Shown: one piece after another, positions 1-6,245 of the stretch
How positions within the stretch are numbered: the first letter of the stretch is position 1
Layout: each line of letters begins with the position of its first letter
From: an uncultured Eubacteriales bacterium
GTDB lineage: Bacteria > Bacillota > Clostridia > Oscillospirales > Oscillospiraceae
Reading direction: 5' to 3'
NCBI GenBank assembly: GCA_900316205.1
Contig: ONBX01000012.1
Coordinates: 1 to 47,702 of the forward strand
DNA: 47,702 bases
The notes under the pieces: generated by a model
What the model was told of the DNA's origin: nothing
What the model saw: only the letters and a program-made list of their open reading frames with translations
Databases searched by the model: none
Made by a program: the position numbers and the translations under genes

Positions 1-123
1 GATGCCCCCCTTCACGTTCAATCTATGCCAAAATGGGAACTTTTTCGGAAGTTTCCATTTTGGCTTTTCAAGCTGTCGACACTTTGTCGACAGCTTGAAG
101 CGCCCCGCGTTTTGCGGGGCGCT
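1..123 (-). repeat. Hairpin-targeting repeat element, copy A (cut by window edge)
   Basis: Positions 1-96 are the reverse complement of the first ~96 bp of the elements at 31855-32017 and 38568-38735. Shared parts are the GTCGAC-containing palindrome (plus positions about 68-96) and the palindrome reading GGGAAC...GTTTCC with its T-rich/A-rich flanks (about 31-62). The element end abuts a separate perfect hairpin at 99-123 (arms AGCGCCCCGC and GCGGGGCGCT). In copies B and C the hairpin at this end is duplicated at the far end; here the far end lies outside the window. No coding potential is evident. Confidence 0.75.
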
Positions 124-136
124 GGAGTAATCATGA

Positions 137-583
137 TTAACCTTGGATCTGAATGGTCTTACGCTCAGGAAGGGCCATTGGCTTCTCCTTCGGGAAATCA
201 AGCGTAAGAACGCCGTCCTCGAACTTCGCCTGCACGTCTTCCTCTTTGACATTCTCGCCGATATAGAAGCTTCGGGTCATGGAACCTTCGTAGCGTTCCT
301 GATGGACGATCCGGCCCTTCTTGTCCTTGCCCTCTTCATCGAGGCCCTTGGACGCGGTGATCGTCAGGTAGCCGTTCTGCAGCTGCAGATCGATCTGATC
401 CTTCTTGAAGCCCGGCAGGTCCACTTTCAGCTCATAGCCTTCGTCGTGTTCCTTCAGATCCGTCTTCATCACATGCGCCGCATGTTTGCCGTACAGCTTG
501 TGATCCACGTCGGATTCAAAGCCTCTGAACGGGAAGCCCATCCAGTCATCAAACAAACTCTCTCCAAAAATACTCGGTAACAT
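137..583 (-). CDS. Hsp20/alpha-crystallin small heat-shock protein
   Basis: 148-residue ATP-independent holdase expected to bind unfolding proteins in the cytoplasm. The alpha-crystallin domain spans about residues 37-140: it starts at MKTDLKEHDEGYELKVDLPG, typical of the first beta strands, and ends with the family hallmark GVLTLDFPK followed by a short tail with an I-x-I motif (TIQIQG), used for oligomer contacts. Length is usual for bacterial Hsp20. The start is set by an AAAGGAGG ribosome-binding site 8 bases upstream. The gene stands alone, behind a promoter overlapped by a CIRCE operator, so HrcA control is predicted. A GC-rich hairpin at 99-123 lies just downstream and may end transcription, but has no strong U tract. 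Confidence 0.95.
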   Translation of the reverse strand: MLPSIFGESLFDDWMGFPFRGFESDVDHKLYGKHAAHVMKTDLKEHDEGYELKVDLPGFKKDQIDLQLQNGYLTITASKGLDEEGKDKKGRIVHQERYEGSMTRSFYIGENVKEEDVQAKFEDGVLTLDFPKEKPMALPERKTIQIQG

Positions 584-682
584 AAGTCATGCCTCCTTTG
601 ATGCTGCAATCATATTTGTCTGTTACCTGAGCAAGGGGGATGGAGGTCATCTATTCGATCTTCGTTCCTCTGTTCGATTATG

Positions 683-710
683 ATTATATCACCAGTTTTA
701 GCACTGTCAA
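683..710 (-). promoter_or_regulatory. Sigma-A promoter of the hsp20 gene
   Basis: On the minus strand TTGACA (705-710) and TATAAT (683-688) are perfect consensus hexamers separated by 16 bp. The -35 box lies inside the CIRCE element. Confidence 0.85.
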
Positions 711-724
711 GCCGAGAGTGCTAA
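698..724. promoter_or_regulatory. CIRCE operator (HrcA binding site)
   Basis: TTAGCACTG, nine bases, then GAGTGCTAA matches the CIRCE consensus TTAGCACTC-N9-GAGTGCTAA with one mismatch. It covers the -35 box of the hsp20 promoter, the expected place for HrcA repression that is lifted on heat shock. Confidence 0.92.
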
Positions 725-944
725 AAATCTGTGAACAATCCTGCCATAATTTGTTAACTCGCACCATCAAGGCTTACGCCCACAGGAAAAGGGAGCCGAG
801 CATTCACTCGGCTCCCTCAGACTGTAGACAAACCTATACGGCAGAGCTTGTCCAAGCTTGGCAGCACAGGTTTGTCTACCGTCTGGAGGCGACCTGTGGT
901 CGCCTCAGACTGTCACTGCCTGTCACTGCCGCAATCGTCTCTCT
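725..944. other. Gene-free interval with palindromes
   Basis: No gene is seen between the hsp20 control region and the SMR gene. It holds a hairpin at 791-817 (arms GGGAGCCGAG and CTCGGCTCCC), the short palindromic element at 818-886, and the dispersed hairpin AGGCGACC...GGTCGCCT at 887-905. Confidence 0.7.
818..886. repeat. Short palindromic relative of the hairpin-targeting element (copy D)
   Basis: It begins CAGACTGTAGACAAACC and ends GGTTTGTCTACCGTCTGG, i.e. two right ends of the larger element facing each other. The inner part (TCCAAGCTTGG) is also found at 31981-31993. The left flank is a hairpin (791-817) and the right flank another (887-905), so it too sits between hairpins, but here the two are different. 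Confidence 0.65.
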
Positions 945-1259
945 TCAGGACAGCAGCTTCAATCCCACGATGCCCGCGGCGATGAGGGCCACGCAAAGGC
1001 CCTGGGGCAGGGTGATGCTCTCGTGAAAGAGCAGGGCGCCCAGTACCGTGGTGCCCAGGATGCCGAAGCCCGTCCACATGGCGTAGGCCGTGCCCAGAGG
1101 CAGCTTCTTCAGCGCCAGGGCCAGAAACAGCGCGCTTGCCAGATAGCCCGCCGCCGTGATCAGGCTGGGCCAGAGCTTGGTGAAGCCCTCCGCCGCCTTC
1201 ATGGCCACCGCCCAGGTGACCTCCAGCACGCCCGCCAGCAGCAAATAGATCCATTCCAT
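945..1259 (-). CDS. SMR-family exporter, Gdx/SugE (guanidinium) type
   Basis: 104 residues with four predicted membrane helices, the normal size for small multidrug resistance transporters, which work as antiparallel dimers exchanging protons for a cation. The essential glutamate is E13 in AGVLEVTWA, and the W-x-x-A-x-K pattern that follows plus GTAYAMWTGFGILGT match the SugE/Gdx subgroup, known for guanidinium export, rather than EmrE-type polyspecific pumps. AGGAGG lies 8 bases before the ATG. It is transcribed alone from a consensus promoter with a ~120-nt structured leader, consistent with ligand-controlled expression. Confidence 0.88.
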   Translation of the reverse strand: MEWIYLLLAGVLEVTWAVAMKAAEGFTKLWPSLITAAGYLASALFLALALKKLPLGTAYAMWTGFGILGTTVLGALLFHESITLPQGLCVALIAAGIVGLKLLS

Positions 1260-1274
1260 CTCCCGATACCTCCT

Positions 1275-1384
1275 GAAAAAAACAAAAGTCGCCGGCGCCT
1301 CTGTCTCCCAGCAGAGAGGATCCGCTCCTTTCCTGCTGTGCCTGACGACAGAAGCCCGACGTGGGCGCCACCCGGCGGCGGCGC
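1275..1384 (-). promoter_or_regulatory. Structured 5' leader of the SMR gene; candidate riboswitch/attenuator
   Basis: Between the promoter and the AGGAGG site (1267-1274) the transcript can form nested stems: TCTGTC/GACAGA enclosing CAGCAG/CTGCTG, with an outer GTCG/CGAC pairing. The last stem runs into a U-rich tract (complement of 1276-1288), as in an intrinsic terminator just before the ribosome-binding site. Gdx genes are often controlled by guanidine riboswitches, but I could not find the conserved guanidine-I core (CUAGGG), mini-ykkC loops, or another class with certainty. The class is open. Confidence 0.45.
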
Positions 1385-1390
1385 AAAGAG

Positions 1391-1420
1391 ATCATATCAG
1401 CCCTCCGCCCCTTTTGTCAA
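1391..1420 (-). promoter_or_regulatory. Promoter of the SMR gene
   Basis: Minus strand TTGACA (1415-1420), 18 bp, TATGAT (1391-1396). This places the start of transcription near 1384 and gives a leader of about 125 nt. Confidence 0.75.
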
Positions 1421-1439
1421 GCGGAGGACTGTTTTTTCT

Positions 1440-1800
1440 GCGAGGCCCCCCCCTTGCCTAAAGGGGGGGGTGCCCCAGTGCTCACACCGGGGCGGGGGAT
1501 ACGCGCATCATAGATGTTCCTGCCGCCGCAGTCCTCATCTCCCACGTCATTCCACATTCTCCCCTTTTCCGCCGTAGGGGCTGCCGCCCTCGGCAGCCCG
1601 CGCAAAGCCTTCCCCCGCGCACGGGGAAGGTGGCATCCGCCGATCCCTCGCGAGGCGGATGACGGATGAGGTCCCCGAACGCAGCGAGGATTTCCCGTAG
1701 TGGCTGCCGCCCTCGGCAGCCCGCATACCTCCCCTGTGCAAGGGGACGTGCCTGCTGTCGATCTCACGCGAGGCAGCAGGCGGAGGGCTTGTTTTTCATT
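1440..1800. repeat. Cluster of dispersed palindromic repeats, no gene
   Basis: Gene-free stretch holding a C8/G8-rich hairpin (1446-1470), a GCCCCAGTG...CCGGGGC hairpin (1472-1493), two copies of a GTAG-GGGCTGCCG...CGGCAGCCC repeat (1574-1601 and 1694-1724) and two copies of the larger repeat with a CTTCCCC/GGGGAAG-type stem followed by a GCATCCGCCGA...GGCGGATGACGGATGAGG arm (about 1606-1676 and 1725-1790). The same modules recur through the window. Confidence 0.75.
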
Positions 1801-1910
1801 CCCAGGGCTCTCCAGACAGAACCGGCCTCTCGTCATATAGCGGCTGACGGGAAGCCCCCTCTCCCGCGTTATTCCGAATTCCGAACCCCGAATTCCGAAT
1901 TTCCCTCGCC

Positions 1911-2585
1911 TCAGTCTCCCAGCAGGCGGCGGAGCTGCTTTTCCGAAGCTTCCGGGAAGAGGCCCTGCAAATGGGCATAGACCCGCCGGCGGGACCTGGC
2001 CGGCTCCTCCCGGTAGGCCTCCTCCAGCCAGTTTTCCCCGAAGCGATGCTCCGGCGTGCCGTAGCAGGCGATGCCCCAGCCGTATTCCCGCCCATAGCGG
2101 TCCACGGCATAGACAAAATCCGTGATGAGCAGATAGGTCTGCATCTGCAGGCGGGTGATCCGGCCGTCAAAGTCCTTCTCCCCGCCCTTGCCGTAGCCCG
2201 CCAGGGCCCGCAGCTCCTTGGACGAGAGGCTCCCCCGCTCCGCCGCGATGTCATAGAGGCTCTTGTCCCGCAGAGAGGCCAGGCCGTCGTCAAAGCGGGC
2301 GTCGAAGTCATAACCGTCCCGCCGGTAATTGGCAAAAACGGCAAACCAGTCCCGCCGGAGAAAGCCCGCCCGACCGCGGAAAAACTTGCCGTAGACCAGG
2401 TCCGGATCCCTTGCCAGCTCCCCTTTCCACTCCCAGGGGCCGGGTTCTTCCGTGAACCACAGGGCCGGGGGTGTGTGCTCCTCGAGGGAGAAGCCGGGGA
2501 TCTCGTTGCGGAAAAAGGGCAAAAAGCCCAGAGTCAGCACGGTATCCCGCACATTCTCCGGGGAGCGGAGCATCGGAATCTGCAT
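1911..2585 (-). CDS. Conserved clostridial protein, possibly AlkZ-related
   Basis: 224-residue soluble protein with no signal peptide or membrane helix. The sequence resembles a family common in gut Clostridia with the features WEWKG (about residues 51-55), YGKFFRGRAGF, FANYRRDGYDFDARFDDGLAS, a winged-helix-like stretch (SLSSKELRALAGY) and ITRLQMQTYLLITDF. Some relatives are labelled AlkZ-related after the YcaQ/AlkZ DNA glycosylases; I recall this rather than can show it, and the catalytic features of AlkZ were not verified. A GGAGG site precedes the ATG, and a divergent promoter pair separates it from the next gene. Function is unassigned. Confidence 0.7.
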   Translation of the reverse strand: MQIPMLRSPENVRDTVLTLGFLPFFRNEIPGFSLEEHTPPALWFTEEPGPWEWKGELARDPDLVYGKFFRGRAGFLRRDWFAVFANYRRDGYDFDARFDDGLASLRDKSLYDIAAERGSLSSKELRALAGYGKGGEKDFDGRITRLQMQTYLLITDFVYAVDRYGREYGWGIACYGTPEHRFGENWLEEAYREEPARSRRRVYAHLQGLFPEASEKQLRRLLGD

Positions 2586-2612
2586 GGTGATCCCTCCTTT
2601 TCGTCTGCCTCC

Positions 2613-2641
2613 ACAATACCCTCTTTCCCGGGCTTTGGCAA
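2613..2641 (-). promoter_or_regulatory. Promoter of the AlkZ-related gene
   Basis: Minus strand TTGCCA (2636-2641), 17 bp, TATTGT (2613-2618). It is divergent from and only 24 bp away from the promoter of the secreted repeat protein. Confidence 0.5.
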
Positions 2642-2665
2642 GCGTTCATTTTACCGTTTTGTTGC

Positions 2666-2694
2666 TTTACACGCCGGGACGGACGCGATATAAT
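2666..2694 (+). promoter_or_regulatory. Promoter of the secreted repeat protein
   Basis: TTTACA (2666-2671), 17 bp, TATAAT (2689-2694). The start codon follows 40 bp later behind GAAAGGAG. Confidence 0.75.
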
Positions 2695-2734
2695 ATAGGA
2701 TGATGAATGATCCAGATTTGAAAGGAGTGTTTCC

Positions 2735-3991
2735 ATGAAGATCAGCAAATGGCTCTCGATCCTGCTGGTGCTGACTCTGCTGCTGTGCCTGCTGCCTGCC
2801 GCTGCCCTGGCCGATCCGGCAAACAGCAAGGAGGATGAGGAGCAGGCCGAGACCGCGGACGAGACCGAGCCTCCCGTCGCGGAGGATGAGGAGCTGCCCG
2901 CCGAAGAGGATGCGGACGCGCCTGCCGCCGAAGAGGACGAGGACAAGGACGCGCCTCTGGTAAACGAGGCAGACCAGGTCTGCTACCCGCTGGAGGGAGA
3001 AACCGTGTACAATAACGGCGGCACCGTGTACAACAACGGCGCCCTGGTGTACAACAACGGCGGCATCGTCTATGCCAACAGCGGCACCGTCTATAATAAC
3101 GGCGGCATCGTTTATGCCAACGGCGGCGTTGTGTACAACAACGGCGGCACCGTCTACCGCAACAGCGCCACAGTCTATACCTTCGCCGATGACGTGCAGC
3201 AGAGCCGCGTTTACGGCGCCTTCCATGTGGCCACGGCGGAGGACTACAGCGCCATCGCCGAGATCGAGGGGCTGGACGAGAACGACATGCTTCTGGAGGG
3301 CCAGTGCTGCACCATCCGCGTCCCGGAGGGCCTCATTCTCCGCAGCGTGGAGGCGGACGCAGGCACCCTCACGGAGAATGAGGACGGCAGCTGGACCCTG
3401 GAGGCTCTGGACGCCGACGCCACCCTGACCCTGGAGGTCCAGGCGGAGGCCCCGGTCTTCGATCTGGCGGAGGGCTGCTATGCCGAAGCGCAGACCCTGA
3501 CCATCACCGGTCCCGAAGGCGCGGCGCTCTACTACACGCTGGACGGCAGCGCCCCCGATGAGGAAAGCCTGCTCTATGAAGAGCCCATCCAGCTCACGGA
3601 GGGCTGTACCGTCCGCGCCGCGGCCCTGTTCCCCGGCGCCGAGCCCAGCGAGATCACCGAAGCCGCCTACGCCTTTGTGACCATCACCGCTCCGGAGATT
3701 CCCGACGGCACCCAGGGCGAGGAGCCCCCCGAGGCCGTGGCCTTCACCGTAGAAAACCCGGGCAAGACCCCGGCGGTGATCGAAAGTGTCAGCCTCTCGG
3801 GCAAGAGCGCCAGCTACTTCAGCCTGAGCACCGAGGAGGGCGCCACCCTCAAGGCCGGCAAGAGCGACAGCAAGACCTGGACGCTGCAGCCGGCTGCGGA
3901 TCTGACCCGAGGCAACTACAAGGCCATCGTCGTCTTCACCCTGGCCGGCGGCCAGACCGTGCAGCTTGAGGTCCGTTACAAGGTCAAGTGA
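2735..3991 (+). CDS. Secreted protein with 7-residue VYNNGGT repeats and a chitobiase-like domain
   Basis: 418 residues. A signal peptide (KISKW plus a leucine-rich core, probable cleavage after ALA near residue 26) is followed by a very acidic, Ala/Glu/Asp-rich segment to about residue 85. Residues 90-145 hold eight tandem heptads of the type [TIVL]-V-Y-N-N-G-G. About residues 245-310 resemble the CHB_HEX_C_1 domain (ALYYTLDGSAPDEESLLYE), a beta-sandwich often found in surface proteins. A further beta-rich domain (VENPGKTPAVIESVSLSG to the end) resembles bacterial Ig-like folds. There is no LPXTG or lipobox, so it is probably released or wall-associated by another route. Monocistronic, with its own promoter and terminator. 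Function is unknown. Confidence 0.8.
   Translation: MKISKWLSILLVLTLLLCLLPAAALADPANSKEDEEQAETADETEPPVAEDEELPAEEDADAPAAEEDEDKDAPLVNEADQVCYPLEGETVYNNGGTVYNNGALVYNNGGIVYANSGTVYNNGGIVYANGGVVYNNGGTVYRNSATVYTFADDVQQSRVYGAFHVATAEDYSAIAEIEGLDENDMLLEGQCCTIRVPEGLILRSVEADAGTLTENEDGSWTLEALDADATLTLEVQAEAPVFDLAEGCYAEAQTLTITGPEGAALYYTLDGSAPDEESLLYEEPIQLTEGCTVRAAALFPGAEPSEITEAAYAFVTITAPEIPDGTQGEEPPEAVAFTVENPGKTPAVIESVSLSGKSASYFSLSTEEGATLKAGKSDSKTWTLQPAADLTRGNYKAIVVFTLAGGQTVQLEVRYKVK
3002..3169 (+). repeat. Tandem 21-bp coding repeat (eight heptads)
   Basis: Eight in-frame units encode TVYNNGG, TVYNNGA, LVYNNGG, IVYANSG, TVYNNGG, IVYANGG, VVYNNGG and TVYRNSA. The regular alternation of V/Y with N/G suggests a short beta-solenoid. 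The codons differ between units, so the repeat is old and maintained at the protein level. Confidence 0.85.
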
Positions 3992-3993
3992 TC

Positions 3994-4057
3994 GTAGGGG
4001 CGACCTGTGGTCGCCTGACAGAAAACAACAAAGGAGGCGGCCAAAGGCCGCCCCTAC
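3994..4057. repeat. 64-bp palindromic element with GTAGGGGCG ends
   Basis: It starts GTAGGGGCGACC and ends GGCCGCCCCTAC, so the ends are inverted repeats, with two small internal hairpins (GCGACC/GGTCGC and GGCGGCC/GGCCGCC). Half-copies occur at 887-905, 20027-20046 and 27182-27204. Confidence 0.7.
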
Positions 4058-4065
4058 AAAAACTA

Positions 4066-4110
4066 AAATACCGGCATGGGAAAACCCGTTTCCCATGCCG
4101 GTATTTCTTT
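4066..4110. terminator. Bidirectional intrinsic terminator
   Basis: Arms AAATACCGGCATGGG (4066-4080) and CCCATGCCGGTATTT (4092-4106) with T/A tracts on both sides. It serves the plus-strand repeat protein and the minus-strand membrane protein, whose stop codon it touches. Confidence 0.88.
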
Positions 4111-4928
4111 TATAGATGCTCGAAGCCGTCGTCCTTCCGGACCACCACTTTGCGCTCCATCTGCTGGAGATTCTGCAGCAGGATCCAGTTATACAGCAGC
4201 ATCTCCCCCGCAGTGCCCAGCAGGATCATCTGCATGCCGGTGTAGCGCTCATCGGCCAGGGACATGATGCAGATGCTGGCGCTGAGCATGCCGCTGAGCA
4301 CAGCCCGTTTGGGCTTGGCCGCCCCGAAGGCGAAGCCCGCCATCCGGAAGGAGGCGATCATGCCGATGATGGCCGTGAGCATGTCCATGCCGTAGTTCAG
4401 CGGCACGCTGTTGATGGCATTCTTGCGATAGCTCAGGATCAGCCAGGCGGCATACATCAGCAGGGGCAGCAGCATCAGCGGGCAGAGCAGGCTCAGCCGC
4501 GGCGCCGTCCGCTTTGCCTCCAGCAGCACCAGGGGGAAAGCAATGCCGGAGAGCATGGCCAGGGCCGCCAGCAGCCGCAGCGCGCCCACGAAGCGATCCG
4601 TCTCGCTCTTGGCAAAGAGCAGCAGGCCGCCCAGGACCAGCACAAAGCCCGCCAGAATGCTCAGCGCCGTGTGCAGCTGCAGCTCGCTGTACAGGGCCTT
4701 GCCCAGTTCGGTGGGCACTGCCCAATGCTTCCGCTCGATCTCCTGCTGGAAGCGCCAGAACACCACCACGCAGGCGATCAGGAACAGGGGGACGATCACA
4801 TGGAAGGCGCTGGGGTCTGCCAGGCCCTCTTCATTGAAGGCAAGCTGATCCTCCAGCCAGCGCAGAAACACCCCGAAGGCGCCCGCGCCCGCGGCGTAGA
4901 GAGTCAGTTCCAAAGGCTTGTTACGCAT
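4110..4928 (-). CDS. Polytopic membrane protein, unknown function
   Basis: 272 residues with about eight hydrophobic helices (for example PLELTLYAAGAGAFGVFL, VIVPLFLIACVVVFW, ALSILAGFVLVLGGLLLF, LLPLLMYAAWLIL) and a charged C-terminal tail (QMERKVVVRKDDGFEHL). I do not recognise a named family. I chose the ATG at 4926-4928 (MRNKPLEL) because longer versions would run into the divergent spoIID gene; the ribosome-binding site is weak. It is transcribed divergently from spoIID, so a role in the spore-forming cell is possible but unproven. Confidence 0.75.
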   Translation of the reverse strand: MRNKPLELTLYAAGAGAFGVFLRWLEDQLAFNEEGLADPSAFHVIVPLFLIACVVVFWRFQQEIERKHWAVPTELGKALYSELQLHTALSILAGFVLVLGGLLLFAKSETDRFVGALRLLAALAMLSGIAFPLVLLEAKRTAPRLSLLCPLMLLPLLMYAAWLILSYRKNAINSVPLNYGMDMLTAIIGMIASFRMAGFAFGAAKPKRAVLSGMLSASICIMSLADERYTGMQMILLGTAGEMLLYNWILLQNLQQMERKVVVRKDDGFEHL

Positions 4929-5035
4929 AATTCCGCTTCCGTTTCCATAAGGATTGATATCGAATGAGGTATCGTTCATTGTACTCTGAATGGGACAGGC
5001 CGTCAAGTGCGGCAAAAGGAAATGGAGGTCCTGAC

Positions 5036-6043
5036 TTGAAAAAGAACCTGCTGATGGTCTGCAGCGCGCTGCTGCTCTTGTATCTGCTGCCGCTGATCCT
5101 GCCGCGGGAAAGCACTGCCCGGGCGGAAGAGGCTGCCCCTCCCCTGCCAACGCTCCATTCGCTGTCCTTCTCCCCGGCGGTTTCCTCCTCCCCGGAGGAG
5201 TCGGCGGATCCGCCCCAGGCGCAAAGCATTCATCTTCTGAGCGGAGACGAGCTGCTGGAGCTCACCCTGGAGGACTACCTGGTGGGGGTTGTGGCGGCGG
5301 AGATGCCCGCCTCCTTCCCCGAGGAGGCCCTGAAGGCCCAGGCGGTGGCCGCCCGGAGCTATGCTCTTTGGCAGATCGGCTCCGGCAAGCATCCGGAGGC
5401 GGACCTCTGCGCCGATCCCGGCTGCTGCCAGGCCTGGCGCAGCGAGGCTTCGCTCCGGGAAAGCTGGGGCGAAGACGCGGACGAAAAGCTCGCGCGCATC
5501 CGCGCCGCCGTGGAGGCCACCGCTGGCGAGACCCTTTCCTATGAAGGGGAGCCGGTGTTGGCGGTGTTTCACTCCTCCTCCCCGGGGCGCACCGAGGAGA
5601 GCGGGCAGATCTGGAACGCCCTTCCCTATCTGGTGAGCGTCTCCAGTCCCGAGACCGCCCAGGATGTTCCGGGCTTTGTGAGTGAGCTGCTCTGTGCGCC
5701 CCTGGACTTTCGGGACGTGATCCTCTCCGCTTACCCCCAGGCGGATTTCTCCGGCCCGGAGGAAACCTGGATCGGGCCCTTTGAGCAGGACGCCGGCGGC
5801 AGGGTGGCGTATCAGGAGCTGGGAGGCGTGGCCATTCCGGGCAAGGAGCTGCGCGCGCTCTTCTCCCTGCGCTCCACCGCCTTTTCTCTCACCTATGAGG
5901 AAGGCCTCTTCCTCTTCACCGTCACCGGCTTCGGCCACGGAGTGGGCATGAGCCAGTACGGCGCCATGGTGATGGCCCGGGACGGGGCCGATTACCGGGA
6001 GATTCTCTCCCACTACTACCCGGGCACAGAGCTCATCGAATAA
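5036..6043 (+). CDS. spoIID: Stage II sporulation protein D
   Basis: 335-residue membrane-anchored lytic transglycosylase that, with SpoIIP and SpoIIM, drives engulfment of the forespore by cutting peptidoglycan. The N terminus has one membrane segment (LLMVCSALLLLYLLPLIL) followed by a low-complexity linker. The SpoIID domain begins at LTLEDYLVGVVAAEMPASFPEEALKAQAVAARSYA, carrying the conserved catalytic glutamate in AAEMP, and closes with the family signature FGHGVGMSQYGA and YYPGTELIE. The start is the TTG at 5036-5038, 8 bases after GGAGG; an in-frame upstream ATG at 4964 lacks a ribosome-binding site. A perfect hairpin follows the stop codon. Confidence 0.93.
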   Translation: MKKNLLMVCSALLLLYLLPLILPRESTARAEEAAPPLPTLHSLSFSPAVSSSPEESADPPQAQSIHLLSGDELLELTLEDYLVGVVAAEMPASFPEEALKAQAVAARSYALWQIGSGKHPEADLCADPGCCQAWRSEASLRESWGEDADEKLARIRAAVEATAGETLSYEGEPVLAVFHSSSPGRTEESGQIWNALPYLVSVSSPETAQDVPGFVSELLCAPLDFRDVILSAYPQADFSGPEETWIGPFEQDAGGRVAYQELGGVAIPGKELRALFSLRSTAFSLTYEEGLFLFTVTGFGHGVGMSQYGAMVMARDGADYREILSHYYPGTELIE

Positions 6044-6070
6044 TTGCGAAACGAGTTTCGCAATTATTCG
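6037..6070. terminator. Hairpin after spoIID
   Basis: CGAATAATTGCGAAAC and its complement GTTTCGCAATTATTCG overlap the spoIID stop codon and form a perfect stem. There is no U tract, so termination is uncertain. The rest of 6071-6245 contains GC-rich short palindromes and no gene. Confidence 0.5.
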
Positions 6071-6245
6071 AGACTCGCGCTTATCGCAGCGGCTTTAGGC
6101 CGCTTTGGTCGGCGCGAGGCCTCGCTCAGCTCGGCTTAAGGAGTTTTTGAAGCGGCAAAGCTGCCTCAAAAACAGATTTCAATTCCCTCCGGGGAGCTGA
6201 ATCGATCTCGCTTGCAACTTTTGCAGCCCACTAAGCTTTTCAGAA

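Noticed and set aside
99-123. Strong terminator of hsp20
   Set aside because: The hairpin is perfect but has no U tract on the minus strand, and it is better explained as the flanking hairpin of the repeat element.
3002-3169. Regular 21-bp repeats suggesting a CRISPR-like array
   Set aside because: The units are in frame, contiguous without spacers, and vary at third codon positions; they encode protein heptads.
4964-5035. Longer N terminus for SpoIID from the ATG at 4964
   Set aside because: No ribosome-binding site there; GGAGG stands 8 bases before the TTG at 5036, directly ahead of the signal-anchor sequence.
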